64,000 nt of DNA from Paraburkholderia sp. C35. Lineage in GTDB: Bacteria; Pseudomonadota; Gammaproteobacteria; Burkholderiales; Burkholderiaceae. The notes under the pieces are model-generated. The model searched no databases and was not told where the DNA came from. It was given only the letters and a program-made list of their open reading frames with translations. Each line of letters opens with the position of its first letter. Within the stretch, counting starts at the first letter, position 1. Below are positions 25,879-35,981 of the stretch, in pieces. The position numbers and the translations under genes are program-made. The stretch covers positions 54,861 through 118,860 of the forward strand of contig NZ_QBUY01000011.1 of the NCBI RefSeq assembly GCF_003121405.1, read 5' to 3'.

Positions 25879-26273
25879 CCCGCGGCACTAAATGCTTTCT
25901 GTGCCGCAACCGTATCAAGCGATTCACGCAGCAGCTTGATCTTGCCGTTCTCTGCGACCAGACGGCCTGCGTACATCTGCTTGTAGACCTTTCCCGTAGA
26001 CGGCACCAATGCTTCGACCGAGTACTCGCCGAATACCTGATCCGGTGTATCGATCAGGATCTGCGCGTCCTTGAACCTGAAATCCGGCACCTTGTTCAGC
26101 AGCCCGGCGATAAACTTTTCGATAGCTTCAGGTCCTTGCGCGCCTGTCGTCGGACCAAGGCTCGATAGATAGGGAAGCTCAAGAATGCCGTCGTCTGCGA
26201 AGAGCGCCGCAGCCGCCTTCGGATCGCGAATGGATTGAATGTACTTGTTAAGAAGGGATGCTGCATTTTCCAT
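25875..26273 (-). CDS. NTF2/SnoaL-like protein
   Basis: The 132-residue protein begins MENAASLLNKYIQSIRDPKAAAALFADDGILELPY, the cone-shaped NTF2-like fold start, and ends AENGKIKLLRESLD, a signature of small ketosteroid-isomerase-like proteins. GGAG precedes the ATG at 26273. It is 92 bp downstream of an SDR gene on the same strand. A paralogous SDR plus NTF2 pair occurs at 45780-47073. Such proteins may bind or isomerise small hydrophobic metabolites; the catalytic activity here is unproven. Confidence 0.85.
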   Translation of the reverse strand: MENAASLLNKYIQSIRDPKAAAALFADDGILELPYLSSLGPTTGAQGPEAIEKFIAGLLNKVPDFRFKDAQILIDTPDQVFGEYSVEALVPSTGKVYKQMYAGRLVAENGKIKLLRESLDTVAAQKAFSAAG

Positions 26274-26365
26274 GGTAATGCTCCACAAAAAGGTAGCAAA
26301 GGCATGAGTGCCTTTCGCGTGTAGCAGCGGGATCACCCGCTGCCACTGCAGTGATTGACAGTCGA

Positions 26366-27121
26366 TCAGACCTGCGCCTGACCACCGTCGGCGGTGATCT
26401 CTGCGCCGTTGATGAAGCTCGAATCGTCCGATGCGAGGAACGTGACGACCTTCGCGATCTCCGACGGATCAGCAAGGCGGCCCATCGGCACCAGCGTCGC
26501 GAGGTAGGCCACCAGACCGTCCTGCGCTTCCTTCGAGTCGCCGGCCAGTTCGACCAAACCCGTCGTGTGGGTCGTGCCCGGGCTCACCACGTTCACGCGG
26601 ATACCGCGATCCTTCAGGTCCAGCACCCAGCTGCGAGCGAGCGCACGGACGGCAGCTTTCGACGCACTGTAGATGCTGAATGCCGGCGTGCCCGTCGAAC
26701 CCGCGATCGAGCCGTTCAGGATCAGCGAACCGCCCTTGCCCATCAACGGCAACGCCTTCTGCACCGTGAAGACAACAGCGCGCACATTGCGGTTGAACGT
26801 GTCATCGAAGTGCTGTTCGGTGATCGCGCCCAGCGGCAGCATCGAGCCGCCACCAGCGTTGGTGAACACCACATCCAGACGGCCCTGCTCGGCGCGGATC
26901 TGTTCGAACAGCGCGTCCAGATCTTCGAGGCATGTGACGTCGCCCCGCACGCCACGCGCACCGTGACCGATCGCTTCGACAGCGGCATCCAGTTCAGCCT
27001 GACGGCGACCCGTGATGTACACCTTCGCGCCTTCTGCAGCGAGATCCTTGGCAGTTGCCAGGCCAATGCCGATCGTGCCGCCGGTTACCAGTGCGACCTT
27101 ACCTTCGAGTTTCTTGCTCAT
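26366..27121 (-). CDS. SDR family oxidoreductase (classical)
   Basis: The 251-residue protein has the NAD(P)-binding TGGTIGIG motif (TGxxxGxG) at residues 14-21, TNAGG, the catalytic Ser (LNGSIAGS), and YSASK with the catalytic Tyr and Lys around residues 150-154. The terminal DGGQAQV is typical of the family. CGGAGC lies before the ATG at 27121. It is divergent from a LysR gene and precedes the NTF2-like gene. It likely reduces or oxidises a carbonyl or alcohol; substrate not assignable. Confidence 0.92.
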   Translation of the reverse strand: MSKKLEGKVALVTGGTIGIGLATAKDLAAEGAKVYITGRRQAELDAAVEAIGHGARGVRGDVTCLEDLDALFEQIRAEQGRLDVVFTNAGGGSMLPLGAITEQHFDDTFNRNVRAVVFTVQKALPLMGKGGSLILNGSIAGSTGTPAFSIYSASKAAVRALARSWVLDLKDRGIRVNVVSPGTTHTTGLVELAGDSKEAQDGLVAYLATLVPMGRLADPSEIAKVVTFLASDDSSFINGAEITADGGQAQV

Positions 27122-27204
27122 GATTTGCTCCGGGTTGTTGAGTGTTGATGGGTGTAACGATAAATGTCTATGAGACCGAGAAAAACACCGTTCCAACGAA
27201 TTGA

Positions 27205-27226
27205 TTCTCCACATGCATGGATAATC
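27205..27226 (+). promoter_or_regulatory. LysR dyad between SDR and LysR genes
   Basis: ATTCTCCA-N6-TGGATAAT is an inverted repeat (seven of eight positions) at about 27204-27225 between the divergent SDR and LysR starts. A related dyad, ACTTTCCA-N6-TGGATAAT, lies upstream of the epoxide hydrolase at about 29694-29715. GATAAT could also act as a -10 box for the LysR gene. Confidence 0.5.
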
Positions 27227-27262
27227 GCTACACTGACGACTTAGCCGACACAAGGAGAACCG

Positions 27263-28195
27263 ATGGATCAGCTACAGGCGTTGCGTGTGTTCGTTCGTAT
27301 TGCCGAGTCGGGCGGCTTCGGCAAGGCCGCCGACACGCTGAACGTGCCGCGAGCGACGGTTTCGAAGCTCATTCAGGAGCTCGAATCCCACCTGCGGGTG
27401 AAGCTCTTTCAGCGCTCCACGCGCCGCGTGGTCGTCACGGAAGAAGGGCAAACCTACTATCAGAACGCGGTAAAACTGCTCGCCGATATCGACGAGATGG
27501 ATGGCCTGTTCGCCGACTCTCGCGGTAATCCGCGCGGCCGGATCCGGGTCGACATCGGCTCGTCGCTCGCCAACCTGATCCTGTTGCCGCACCTGCCGGC
27601 GTTCCGGAAGCGCTACCCGGAAATCCAGCTCGACGTGGGCGTGGGCGACCGGCAAGTCGACCTGATCGGTGAAGGCGTGGACTGTGTGATCCGCGGCGGA
27701 GAACTGACCGACACCTCGCTCGTCGCCCGGCGTCTGGCAGGGCTGGAATGGGGCACTTATGCCGGGTCCGCCTACCTCGCCGAACGCGGCACGCCATCGC
27801 ATCCCGACGATCTGCTCGCGCGTCATGATGTGGCGGGCTATTTTTCATCGTTGACCGGTCGTGTGTTCGCGCTGCTGTTCGAGCAGGGCGAGGAAAAAAT
27901 CGCTATCGATCCAAAGGGCGCACGAGGCGTCTTCGTCAACGAAAGCACGGCGCATCTGACGTCGCTCGTGAGTGGGCTGGGCGTCGGTCAGACGTTTGCG
28001 TTCATGGCGCAGCCATGGGTGAAAAACGGCGATCTCGTCCAAGTCTTGCCGCAATGGACGCGTCCCGTCCACCCGATGCACATCGTCTTTGCTCAATCGA
28101 AATACAACAGTGCCCGCCTGAAAGTGTTCGTCGACTGGGTGATCGAAGTCTTCACGCCGTACGACAGCGCGCCGTCGCCATCGCGAGTCAGGTAA
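27263..28195 (+). CDS. LysR-type transcriptional regulator
   Basis: The 310-residue protein starts [29 protein letters not shown] with a standard winged helix-turn-helix (residues 1-60), followed by the [23 protein letters not shown] ligand-binding domain start typical of the AaeR/CrgA-like subgroup. AAGGAGA precedes the ATG. It is divergent from the SDR/NTF2 pair and convergent with the epoxide hydrolase; a shared dyad suggests it controls both. Confidence 0.93.
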   Translation: MDQLQALRVFVRIAESGGFGKAADTLNVPRATVSKLIQELESHLRVKLFQRSTRRVVVTEEGQTYYQNAVKLLADIDEMDGLFADSRGNPRGRIRVDIGSSLANLILLPHLPAFRKRYPEIQLDVGVGDRQVDLIGEGVDCVIRGGELTDTSLVARRLAGLEWGTYAGSAYLAERGTPSHPDDLLARHDVAGYFSSLTGRVFALLFEQGEEKIAIDPKGARGVFVNESTAHLTSLVSGLGVGQTFAFMAQPWVKNGDLVQVLPQWTRPVHPMHIVFAQSKYNSARLKVFVDWVIEVFTPYDSAPSPSRVR

Positions 28196-28242
28196 CCGAC
28201 CGCGATGGGCGACGAGGCGCGGTTGGACGTGCAGACGGCGCG

Positions 28243-29559
28243 CTATTCCGTTCTAATCTTCTGGAAGGCGAGTCGCATCTCCTGCGCAAACAGCGCCGGT
28301 TGCTCCATGGCGGCGAAGTGGCCACCCTTGCTCACTTCCGACCAGTAAAAGAGATTCGGCCATGCCGCTTGCGCCCAGTCCCTGGGCGCACGGTAAATCT
28401 CATGCGGGAAAATGGTCGCGGCCATCGGCAATTCAATCGTGCCGCCACTGAATCCCGACAGTCCCGCCTGCGTCGCTTCCCAGTAGAACCTCGCAGAAGA
28501 CGCCGACGTATTGGTGAGCCAGTAGAGCGTGATGTTGTCGAGGATCTTGTCGAATGAGAGATGCCCGTCGGGAAGATTGGCGTTGTCGGCCCAACCGATG
28601 AACTTCTCATACATCCAGTTGGCCTGGCCCGATGGCGAATCGGCGAGCGCATAACCGATCGTTTGCGGCTTCGTCGCGTGTTCCTTGAAGTAGCCGCCAC
28701 CCTCGCCCGTGAACTTCGCCGCACCGTCTACTGCGGCCTGTTGCTCTGGCGTCAGATGTGCGGGCATCGTCTGGGGAAAGACCAACGGCCAGTTCACATG
28801 CGCGGCAATCAGTCCATCAGGACGAATATGACCGAGCGCATGGGTGACGCCCGTGCCCCAGTCGCCACCTTGCGCCACCCAGCGCTTGTAGCCAAGACGG
28901 TTCATCAGGGTGGCCCAGGCCTTCGCGGTCCTGACGACGTCCCATCCTTTCTCACCGGGGCGGTCAGAAAAGCCGAAGCCCGGTAACGAAGGGATCACGA
29001 CATCGAATGCGTCGGCTGCGTTGCCGCCGAAAGCCGTTGGGTCCGTGAGCGGTCCAATGATGTCGAGAAACTCGATGACCGAACCCGGCCAACCGTGGGT
29101 CAAAATGATCGGCATGGCATCGGGATGCTTCGACCGGACGTGGAGAAAGTGAATGCCAAGTCCGTCCACCGAAGTACGGTATTGCGGATACCGGTTGATC
29201 TGCCGCTCGAAGCGTCGCCAGTCGTATTTCGTCTGCCAGTAATGAATGAGTTCTCGCGCGGAGTCGAGTGGGACACCTTGGACCCATCCCGCTACCGTTT
29301 CCTGATCCGGCCAGCGCACCAGCGCTAGCCGCCGATGCAGATCGTCCAGTTGGCTCTGCGCAATCGCGACGCGAAACGACGTCACCGCCTCGGTGGCGGC
29401 CGGCAACGTGAACGGTGCGGGCGCTGTGAGCAAAGCGTTGCTCGCAGCCTCAGCGGACTTCATGAACGGCAGCGCGGCAAGCGCGGAAGCCATTTGCAAC
29501 ATCGAGCGTCGGCCCTTGTTCGGCTCAGACGCGCCGAAATCGGGAGCGTTGGTTTTCAT
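28243..29559 (-). CDS. Epoxide hydrolase, alpha/beta fold, exported
   Basis: The 438-residue protein opens with KGRRSMLQMASALAALPFMKSAEA, a twin-arginine-type signal, and then the epoxide-hydrolase N-terminal lid domain (FTLPAATEAVTSFRVAIA ... DWRRFERQINRYPQY). The catalytic part has the oxyanion-hole HGWPGS, the nucleophile Asp in GGDWGT and a late GGHFAAMEQP with the catalytic His. The start at 29559 follows AGGAAAA. It converges on a LysR gene. It probably hydrolyses epoxides outside the cytoplasm; Tat export is inferred from the RR motif. Confidence 0.9.
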   Translation of the reverse strand: MKTNAPDFGASEPNKGRRSMLQMASALAALPFMKSAEAASNALLTAPAPFTLPAATEAVTSFRVAIAQSQLDDLHRRLALVRWPDQETVAGWVQGVPLDSARELIHYWQTKYDWRRFERQINRYPQYRTSVDGLGIHFLHVRSKHPDAMPIILTHGWPGSVIEFLDIIGPLTDPTAFGGNAADAFDVVIPSLPGFGFSDRPGEKGWDVVRTAKAWATLMNRLGYKRWVAQGGDWGTGVTHALGHIRPDGLIAAHVNWPLVFPQTMPAHLTPEQQAAVDGAAKFTGEGGGYFKEHATKPQTIGYALADSPSGQANWMYEKFIGWADNANLPDGHLSFDKILDNITLYWLTNTSASSARFYWEATQAGLSGFSGGTIELPMAATIFPHEIYRAPRDWAQAAWPNLFYWSEVSKGGHFAAMEQPALFAQEMRLAFQKIRTE

Positions 29560-30217
29560 TGCGTTATTTTTCCTGCAGTGTGGTAGTTCCAGCTTCCACC
29601 GCCTTCCGCATGCGTAGCGCGAACGTCCTGTTAAAGACGCGGCAAACGATAAACGTAGGCTCGAACGGGAAAAATACGCCAATCGTTAAATGACTTTCCA
29701 CACAGATGGATAATCGATGAGTTACCGGCGTATGACTGACCTTCGCTTAAGCGCGCAGGTATTCAGTCAATGCCCTAAAGCGTGGCATTGGATGCACGCG
29801 TAAAGCGCCTGCATCGCTGCTATAAGTATTCCGGAAGAGCGAGCTGAATTTCCTTGACGGAACATTAATGATTATGAAAATGCGTCAATGGCGGGTAATA
29901 TGTCCCCGCCATTCGTTTTGTCATCGTTCCAATACGGTCTTTCGAATGGCGCGACGGATTGTGCCTTTCGTCCTTGTTTACAGGCGATATGCGGCTCACC
30001 AAGCCTCACGCAACGATTCGCTCTACGGTCTGATCCCTTAGCGTTTGCAAATGCGGGAAGCTGTCGGCTTGCTTGTTCTCCGTCGACGTGTAGCCAGATC
30101 GTTTCAATACGCCCGAAGGCGAAGCTTCAAACATTCGTTCGCCCCGTGCTGCCGTCAATGAAGCTGCGAAAGCGCCCGCTTTGCGCAACGACTATTTCCA
30201 CCACGACTTCGACTCCC
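29560..30217. other. Intergenic region with LysR dyad
   Basis: The 658 bases contain the epoxide-hydrolase promoter. At about 29694-29715 ACTTTCCA-N6-TGGATAAT repeats the dyad found between the SDR and LysR genes near 27205. The frame of the following regulator is open from 29888, but residues encoded before 30218 look unlike protein of that family. I see no other gene or repeat here. Confidence 0.5.
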
Positions 30218-31594
30218 ATGAAAATCGGCGATCTGGAGGTAAGGCTCGAATCAAGGCAAGTCTTGCGCAATGGTGTCGCGGTGCGTGTGAGCGGTCGCGC
30301 ATTTGATCTGCTGAAACTGCTGCTGGAAGCGGACGGTGCACTCGTTACGACGGGTGAAATCCTCAGCAGGATCTGGCCTTCGATCGTGGTCGAAGAGAAC
30401 AACATTCAGGTGCACATCAGCGCGCTGCGGCGCCTGCTAGGCGAACACCGTCATCTGATCCAGACCGTGTCGGGCCGGGGTTACAGGATGAGCCGACCAC
30501 AGACAGCGCCCACTGCGCATGCACCCACATCGAATGTTCCGCCTGAAGCTCCGCAAAGCCGGATCGACTACGCACTACCGCACGTTCAGGGCTATTTCTT
30601 CGGACGGGAGACGTGTGTCGCGCATGTGCGGGCGGGAATAGACATGGGAGAGCCTGTCATAACGCTGACGGGCCCCGCTGGGGTCGGCAAGTCGCGTCTG
30701 GCAATTGAAGTGGCCCGCATGCTCACTGCGGAAAGAAGCATTTGCGCTGCCTATATGTCGCTTGCAACGCAAACAGACGAACAGCAGGCATATCGTTCCA
30801 TCGGCACTGCACTCGAAGCGCTAGGTGCCGCACTGGCACAAGGCAGTTCCGCTCAAGCGCCCGGCCCGCGGGGTTTGTTGTTGCTGGATAACTGCGACAG
30901 GCTCGCAGAAGCAGTCATCGCGTCGTTGCGCGATAGCGCTGCCTTCAGGAAACAGTTGGGCATTGTGGTACTGCTGACAACGCGTATGCCGCTCAGGGTG
31001 TCGATGGAAAGAGTGATGCAGGTTCCGTGTCTGCTGACGGTTCCTGCCGTCGAAGGGACCAACGCTGCGCTGGAGATGTTCATCTCCCGGATTCAGATGC
31101 TGAGTCCCGGTATCGATGTCTCGGCAACGTTCATCGAAAACGCGCTGGCTCTCGTGCAGGAGATGGATGGACTGCCGCTCGCCATTGAACTCGCGGCCCA
31201 CCACACATCGCTGCTCGGTATTGAAACGGTGCGTGATCTGTTGGCCCGGGATATCGACCTGCCATCCCAGCACATGCGGCGCATGATGGAGAGCCGGCAC
31301 GCGTCCCTTAACGCGGCATTGAAGTGGACATGGGCCGATCTCGGCTCGACGCGCCACGCCGTTCTGGCTGGGCTAATGGACGCAGGATCGGAAGCGGACC
31401 TTGCCGGATTGCGCGACATCGCCGAAGGCGTGGGCCTTTCTTCGCAAGAGGCACTGGATGCCGTCACCGAACTTGTCGAGCGTTGCGCCGTTCTCCGTGC
31501 AACCGACGGGGCGACCATCACGTATCGGATACCCAACACGATCCGCCGGTTCCTTCGTCAGGAACGAGCGAGCACGGTTACGCAGCTCGAATGA
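30218..31594 (+). CDS. Winged-helix regulator fused to STAND/NB-ARC-like ATPase
   Basis: The 458-residue product begins with an OmpR/PhoB-type winged helix (residues 1-95: MKIGDLEVRLESRQVLRNGV ... GRGYRM). An ATPase follows, with Walker A GPAGVGKSRLAIE near residue 150 and Walker B-like LLLLDNCDRL near 225, then a helical winged extension ending PNTIRRFLRQERA. The protein resembles a single-component regulator that senses through the ATPase module; unlike its paralogue at 33346 it has no long C-terminal repeat domain. I start at MKIGDLEV to match that paralogue; ATGs at 30158 and 29888 are alternatives. Confidence 0.82.
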   Translation: MKIGDLEVRLESRQVLRNGVAVRVSGRAFDLLKLLLEADGALVTTGEILSRIWPSIVVEENNIQVHISALRRLLGEHRHLIQTVSGRGYRMSRPQTAPTAHAPTSNVPPEAPQSRIDYALPHVQGYFFGRETCVAHVRAGIDMGEPVITLTGPAGVGKSRLAIEVARMLTAERSICAAYMSLATQTDEQQAYRSIGTALEALGAALAQGSSAQAPGPRGLLLLDNCDRLAEAVIASLRDSAAFRKQLGIVVLLTTRMPLRVSMERVMQVPCLLTVPAVEGTNAALEMFISRIQMLSPGIDVSATFIENALALVQEMDGLPLAIELAAHHTSLLGIETVRDLLARDIDLPSQHMRRMMESRHASLNAALKWTWADLGSTRHAVLAGLMDAGSEADLAGLRDIAEGVGLSSQEALDAVTELVERCAVLRATDGATITYRIPNTIRRFLRQERASTVTQLE

Positions 31595-31733
31595 TCCAGT
31601 TCAGGTCGGTATTCATAAAACTTAATTTATATAAAAGGCTTTTTGTAACGGTCTCCCATATCGTGCCCTGCGTATGACCAAGCGTGCGTCGCCGACGCAG
31701 TTTCAGGTTGCAGAGCCCTTTCAGGAGGCTGTT

Positions 31734-32555
31734 ATGAGTTACTTCAAATCCAGCGACGGTACCGATATCTATTACAAGGACTGGGGCAGCGGCGACCCTG
31801 TCGTCTTCTCACACGGCTGGCCGCTTAGCGCCGATGCGTGGGATGCCCAGATGCTCTTCCTTGGCCAGCAGGGCTATCGCGTCATTGCGCACGACCGGCG
31901 CGGTCACGGCCGTTCCGCCCAGCCCTGGGACGGCAATGACATGGACACCTATGCCGACGATCTCGCCGCATTGCTCGAACACCTCGACCTGAAAGATGCC
32001 ACGCTGGTCGGCCATTCCACGGGTGGCGGCGAAGTCGCGCACTATATCGGCCGCCATGGCACGGCACGCGTCAGGAAGGCAGTGCTGATCGGCGCGGTGC
32101 CGCCCATCATGCTAAAGACAGATTCGAATCCGGGCGGCCTTCCCATGGACGTCTTTGACGGGATTCGCGCAGGTGTCGTCAAGAACCGGTCGCAGTTCTA
32201 CAAGGACCTGGCCGTCCCCTTCTATAACTTCAACCGTCCGAATGCCGACGTGTCGCAAGGCACGATCGATTCGTTCCAGGCTCAAGGCATGCTGGGATCG
32301 ATCAAGGGACAGTTTGACTGTATTCGCGAGTTCTCCGAGGTCGACTACACGGAAGATCTGAAAAAGATCACGGTACCCTTGCTGATCCTGCATGGCGATG
32401 ACGATCAGATCGTTCCAATCGATGCGTCGGCCCGCCGCTCGGTCGAAATCGCGCCGAATGCGAAGCTGAAGATCTATCCGGGTGGATCGCACGGCATGGC
32501 CGTCATCAACGCAGATGAAGTCAATCGCGACCTGCTTGATTTTCTGAAAAACTGA
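31734..32555 (+). CDS. Alpha/beta hydrolase, non-haem chloroperoxidase-like
   Basis: The 273-residue protein begins with [20 protein letters not shown] and shows [12 protein letters not shown] (oxyanion hole), HDRRGHGRS, the nucleophile elbow [18 protein letters not shown] (catalytic Asp) and PGGSHGMA (catalytic His). This is the pattern of cofactor-free bacterial haloperoxidases/esterases. AGGAGG lies seven bases before the ATG at 31734. It sits between two paralogous regulator genes and may be controlled by one of them. Natural substrate unknown. Confidence 0.93.
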   Translation: MSYFKSSDGTDIYYKDWGSGDPVVFSHGWPLSADAWDAQMLFLGQQGYRVIAHDRRGHGRSAQPWDGNDMDTYADDLAALLEHLDLKDATLVGHSTGGGEVAHYIGRHGTARVRKAVLIGAVPPIMLKTDSNPGGLPMDVFDGIRAGVVKNRSQFYKDLAVPFYNFNRPNADVSQGTIDSFQAQGMLGSIKGQFDCIREFSEVDYTEDLKKITVPLLILHGDDDQIVPIDASARRSVEIAPNAKLKIYPGGSHGMAVINADEVNRDLLDFLKN

Positions 32556-32667
32556 TAGCGGCAGCGTGGACGGCACGGCATGAACTGTCGGGTCGAGCCG
32601 TCTACACCACACGCCGCAGAACTTACCAGTTATTACACGGGCATGCCCGCCTGCATGCTATCGACTG

Positions 32668-33063
32668 ATGAAATCCTCCCGCAAATCGTACGATGCCACC
32701 GATACACAGCGCTGGCGAAAGATACTGGCTGGCCTCCAGGGTCCCGTCTTTGTCGACACGGGTATAGAAGCGATTGCGCTCGCGCCCCGCGCGCTGCACG
32801 GATACGCGCAAGTCACGATCCTCGAGCGACCCACCAGGGAAACCGCACTCGTGCGATGGAGCAGTTCAGTGGGCTGTCACTATAGCGAGCAGGTCTGGCG
32901 AAAGGGCTTCGCGCGCAGAGCGGGCGTGTGCGCATTGACGGGCATGCTCATCGCGACAGGCGATCCGGTCTTCCGCCCGTTGCGCGCCAGCCAGTTGTGC
33001 TCGAATGCTGGCGCGATGATCGAAGCATCCTCTGTTGAGCAAGGCACCAACGTCGCTGCGTAG
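32668..33063 (+). CDS. DUF3331 protein
   Basis: This 131-residue protein fits the DUF3331 family, common in Burkholderiaceae: a central VRWSSSVGCHYSEQVW segment, then RRAGVCALTGMLIATGDPVFRPLRA, with two Cys in a zinc-ribbon-like spacing. No signal peptide is present. It lies alone between the hydrolase and the second STAND regulator. Function unknown; the family assignment is by recognition of the conserved core only. Confidence 0.75.
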   Translation: MKSSRKSYDATDTQRWRKILAGLQGPVFVDTGIEAIALAPRALHGYAQVTILERPTRETALVRWSSSVGCHYSEQVWRKGFARRAGVCALTGMLIATGDPVFRPLRASQLCSNAGAMIEASSVEQGTNVAA

Positions 33064-33345
33064 CAACCCTGACCACGCACAGGTCATATCAACCGATCGG
33101 ACCAATGGCAGCAGGTTCTGATCCAGCGACGTAATTCACGCTGCTCGTCAACCGCAGTTGCGGCACATCGCGATTGCCGGCCTGCAACAACCTCACAATA
33201 TTGACCTGCTACGATAGACCGCATCGATAGCTGCGTCGTCAATTCTCCGCGGACTCATGTCTGAATTCCACTCTGACCAGAATGCCGGCCTGTTCCCACT
33301 GGCCGGGCTCTTGACACCTTTGCTTTCGTTGATGGGAGCCGTTGC

Positions 33346-35937
33346 GTGATACGCGTTGGGCGCCTGCGCGTATCGCTCGAGGACCGAACCGTTAGCCGGG
33401 CGGGCTCACGCTATCCCCTTAGCAGCCGCGCTTTCTCCATCCTCGAGGCGCTGATTGCCGAACGTGGCTCCATCGTAACGAAGGAGGCACTGCTCGCGCA
33501 CGCATGGCCAGATACGATTGTCGAAGAGAACAATCTACACGTCCACATAGTGGCATTGCGGCGGGCGCTCGGCGCATCGCGCGATCTTTTGCGAACCGTG
33601 TCTGGCCGCGGCTATGTGCTGCTGCCGCAGCCTGACGAAGCGCCGCGCCAAAGCGCTGCGTATTCGCTTGGCTTGCCGTTCTTCGATACGCTCTTCGGAC
33701 GGCGCAACGCCGTGGACAGCCTATTGCGCTCGTTCCAGTCGGGTCAGGTGGTCACCTTGACGGGCGCAGGCGGTATCGGCAAGACGAGTCTCGCAATCGA
33801 ACTCTGTCGCCACACTGGCGATCGGTTCTTTTGTATTCGCTATGTTTCGTTCGCGCCGATCCAGAATGACCGGCAGGCGCGCGAGGCCGTGCTGTCTATC
33901 TTCGCCGACGTGGTCAAGGGCAGTGCGATGACCATCGAAGAGTTGGCCAGCAATCTGCGCAGCTCGCAATGCCTGGTGATTCTCGACAATTGCGAGCATC
34001 TGATCGACACGGCTGCCTGTATTGCACAAACGATCACAGCCGGAAACGACGGCGTACGCGTACTGGCAACCAGCCGCGAAGCGTTGCGCATCCCGGCCGA
34101 GACGGTACATCCTGTGTCGACCCTCGCTTGCCCCGCGCCGTCGGTGAATGAAGAAGAAGCGCTTCGAAGCGACGCCGTACAACTGTTCCTGCACAGATTG
34201 CGACGCCTGTCGGCAGGTTTCGCGTTGAATGCACAGAGTCTCGCGGTCATTGGAGAAATCTGTCGCCGACTCGACGGTATTCCGCTCGCTATCGAACTTG
34301 CAGCAGCGCGTGCTGCGACGCTCGGTCTCGATACGGTTCGCGCCCATCTGGACGATCGCTTTGCCATCTTGACGGGTGGTTCACGCGATGTCCTTCCGCG
34401 TCACCAGACCTTGCGGGCAGTATTCGAATGGAGCTACCGTCTGCTTTCGGAAGCAGAGCAGATTCTTTTCCGGCAGGCTGGCGTGTTTGTCGACGGTTTT
34501 TCCCTCGAGGCGATCTCTGCCGTCATGGCGCGTCATCGGCTATCGATAGCCGAGACGGCGCAGGCACTTGCAGGGCTGGTGGCAAAATCGTTGCTCTATG
34601 TCGATCTTCAGAACTCACGGCGTTTTCGTCAGCTGGAAAGTTCGCGAGCCTACGCACGCGCGCTGCTCGATCAACATGGTGAAACGGCGTCCGCATCTCA
34701 CACGCATGCCGTTTATTTCCGCGACTTCTTCGACAAAGGGCCTTACAAATCCGAGTACATCAAGATCGAGGACGCGCACGATGTGATCAGCGCGGAGATC
34801 GGCAACATGCGGGCGGCCATGAGCTGGGCGTTCAGCAGCGCTGCCAACACTGAACTGGGTGTCGATCTCGCCACGACCGCCGTGCCGATCCTCTACGAGC
34901 TCCCGCTGTATGAGGAATGTGCGCACTGGGCGGATCTCGCGCTGAACGCGCTCGCTCGTACCGGACATGAAGGCAGGCTTGTGCAAACGCGGTTGCGCCT
35001 TCTATCGGCGTACGCGTCTGCGCTGGTCTATACGGAAGGCCCAAAACCATCGGTCGAGATCGCATGGCGCGAAGCTCTCCGACTCGCCGATCTGGTGGAG
35101 GACCGTGGACATCAGTTACGTGCAATCTGGGGCCTTTGGAATCTGAAGCAATACGCAGGTGAACCCGCTGAGGCACTTGCTCACGCGCAATGGTTTCAGA
35201 CGGCCGCGAAGCAGTTCGGCTCGCTGCTGCAGGTAGCCCTTAGCCGAAGAATCATCGGCATTACGCTGCACTATGCGGGTCGGCACGCCGAGGCGCGCGA
35301 TGAACTTCGTGCGGCATTGGCATCGCCCGATATGCAGGTTGTCCGTTGGTCCACGACGGGCGTGCGGACCGATATGATTGCTGCTACCCACGCAACGCTC
35401 GCGCGCATCCAGTGGTTTCTCGGCGATGCCGAAGGCAGTCTGCGTCAGATCGAAGCGGCCGAAGACGCCGCGCGAATGGCGGGCCATGAACTCACGCTGG
35501 CTTACGTTCTCATTGAGGCCAGCATTCCGCTCGCGATACTTCAACGCATGCCGGACGCGCTGATGCTTGCCGTCGAAGACTTGCAACGGCAATGCCGCAC
35601 CGCAGGCCTGCGCGCGTGGCTGGTCTGCTGTGATGCGCTGGAATGGATCGCGAAAGCGATGGAGTACACGTTGTCGTCTGCCGATTTGCAGGACATGGAA
35701 GCCGCGATCGGAAGACTTCGGGACACCGGATATCTCGCTCTATTGCCGATGGTGCTGGGTGAGTTTGCGAAAGCACTATCCGCAAACGGCCAACGCGACC
35801 GTGCGCTCGCGGTGATTGAAGGCGCGCTGAAGCATTGCGTGCAACACGAGAGCTGGTGGTATCACCCCATCCTGGAAGCGCTCCGGGATGGGATGGATAC
35901 CGCACTGGAAGATGCACACGCCGAGGCTGAACGCTAA
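33346..35937 (+). CDS. Winged-helix / STAND ATPase / TPR-like regulator
   Basis: The 863-residue protein has an OmpR-type DNA-binding domain (residues 1-95; MIRVGRLRVSLEDRTV ... GRGYVLLP), an AP-ATPase/NB-ARC-like module (Walker A GAGGIGKTSLAIE near 147, Walker B CLVILDNCEHL near 215, ATSREALRIPAETV sensor region), and a long helical C-terminus with TPR-like segments from about 480. Such STAND regulators typically use the repeat domain to sense a ligand and ATP hydrolysis as a switch. GTG start with GGGAG upstream. It is paralogous to the shorter gene at 30218, with the hydrolase between them. Confidence 0.87.
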   Translation: MIRVGRLRVSLEDRTVSRAGSRYPLSSRAFSILEALIAERGSIVTKEALLAHAWPDTIVEENNLHVHIVALRRALGASRDLLRTVSGRGYVLLPQPDEAPRQSAAYSLGLPFFDTLFGRRNAVDSLLRSFQSGQVVTLTGAGGIGKTSLAIELCRHTGDRFFCIRYVSFAPIQNDRQAREAVLSIFADVVKGSAMTIEELASNLRSSQCLVILDNCEHLIDTAACIAQTITAGNDGVRVLATSREALRIPAETVHPVSTLACPAPSVNEEEALRSDAVQLFLHRLRRLSAGFALNAQSLAVIGEICRRLDGIPLAIELAAARAATLGLDTVRAHLDDRFAILTGGSRDVLPRHQTLRAVFEWSYRLLSEAEQILFRQAGVFVDGFSLEAISAVMARHRLSIAETAQALAGLVAKSLLYVDLQNSRRFRQLESSRAYARALLDQHGETASASHTHAVYFRDFFDKGPYKSEYIKIEDAHDVISAEIGNMRAAMSWAFSSAANTELGVDLATTAVPILYELPLYEECAHWADLALNALARTGHEGRLVQTRLRLLSAYASALVYTEGPKPSVEIAWREALRLADLVEDRGHQLRAIWGLWNLKQYAGEPAEALAHAQWFQTAAKQFGSLLQVALSRRIIGITLHYAGRHAEARDELRAALASPDMQVVRWSTTGVRTDMIAATHATLARIQWFLGDAEGSLRQIEAAEDAARMAGHELTLAYVLIEASIPLAILQRMPDALMLAVEDLQRQCRTAGLRAWLVCCDALEWIAKAMEYTLSSADLQDMEAAIGRLRDTGYLALLPMVLGEFAKALSANGQRDRALAVIEGALKHCVQHESWWYHPILEALRDGMDTALEDAHAEAER

Positions 35938-35961
35938 GCGGCACCGTCAGAACGGGCCGCT
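35937..35961 (+). terminator. Hairpin after the STAND regulator
   Basis: AGCGGCACCGT and ACGGGCCGCT pair (one A-G mismatch) around the loop CAGA, starting at the last base of the stop codon. It lies between convergent genes; no T-run follows. Confidence 0.5.
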
Positions 35962-35981
35962 CACGAAATAGCCATCGGAAC

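Noticed and set aside
26351..27148. 265-codon plus-strand ORF opposite the SDR gene
   Set aside because: Arg/His/Gln-rich composition and no motif; typical antisense shadow.
29888..30217. N-terminal extension of the STAND regulator
   Set aside because: The extra 110 residues are low-quality and do not match the paralogue, which begins directly at the winged helix.
33311..33345. TTGACA box before the second STAND regulator
   Set aside because: It lies only 30 bases before the start codon, and the matching -10 region would overlap the ribosome-binding site.
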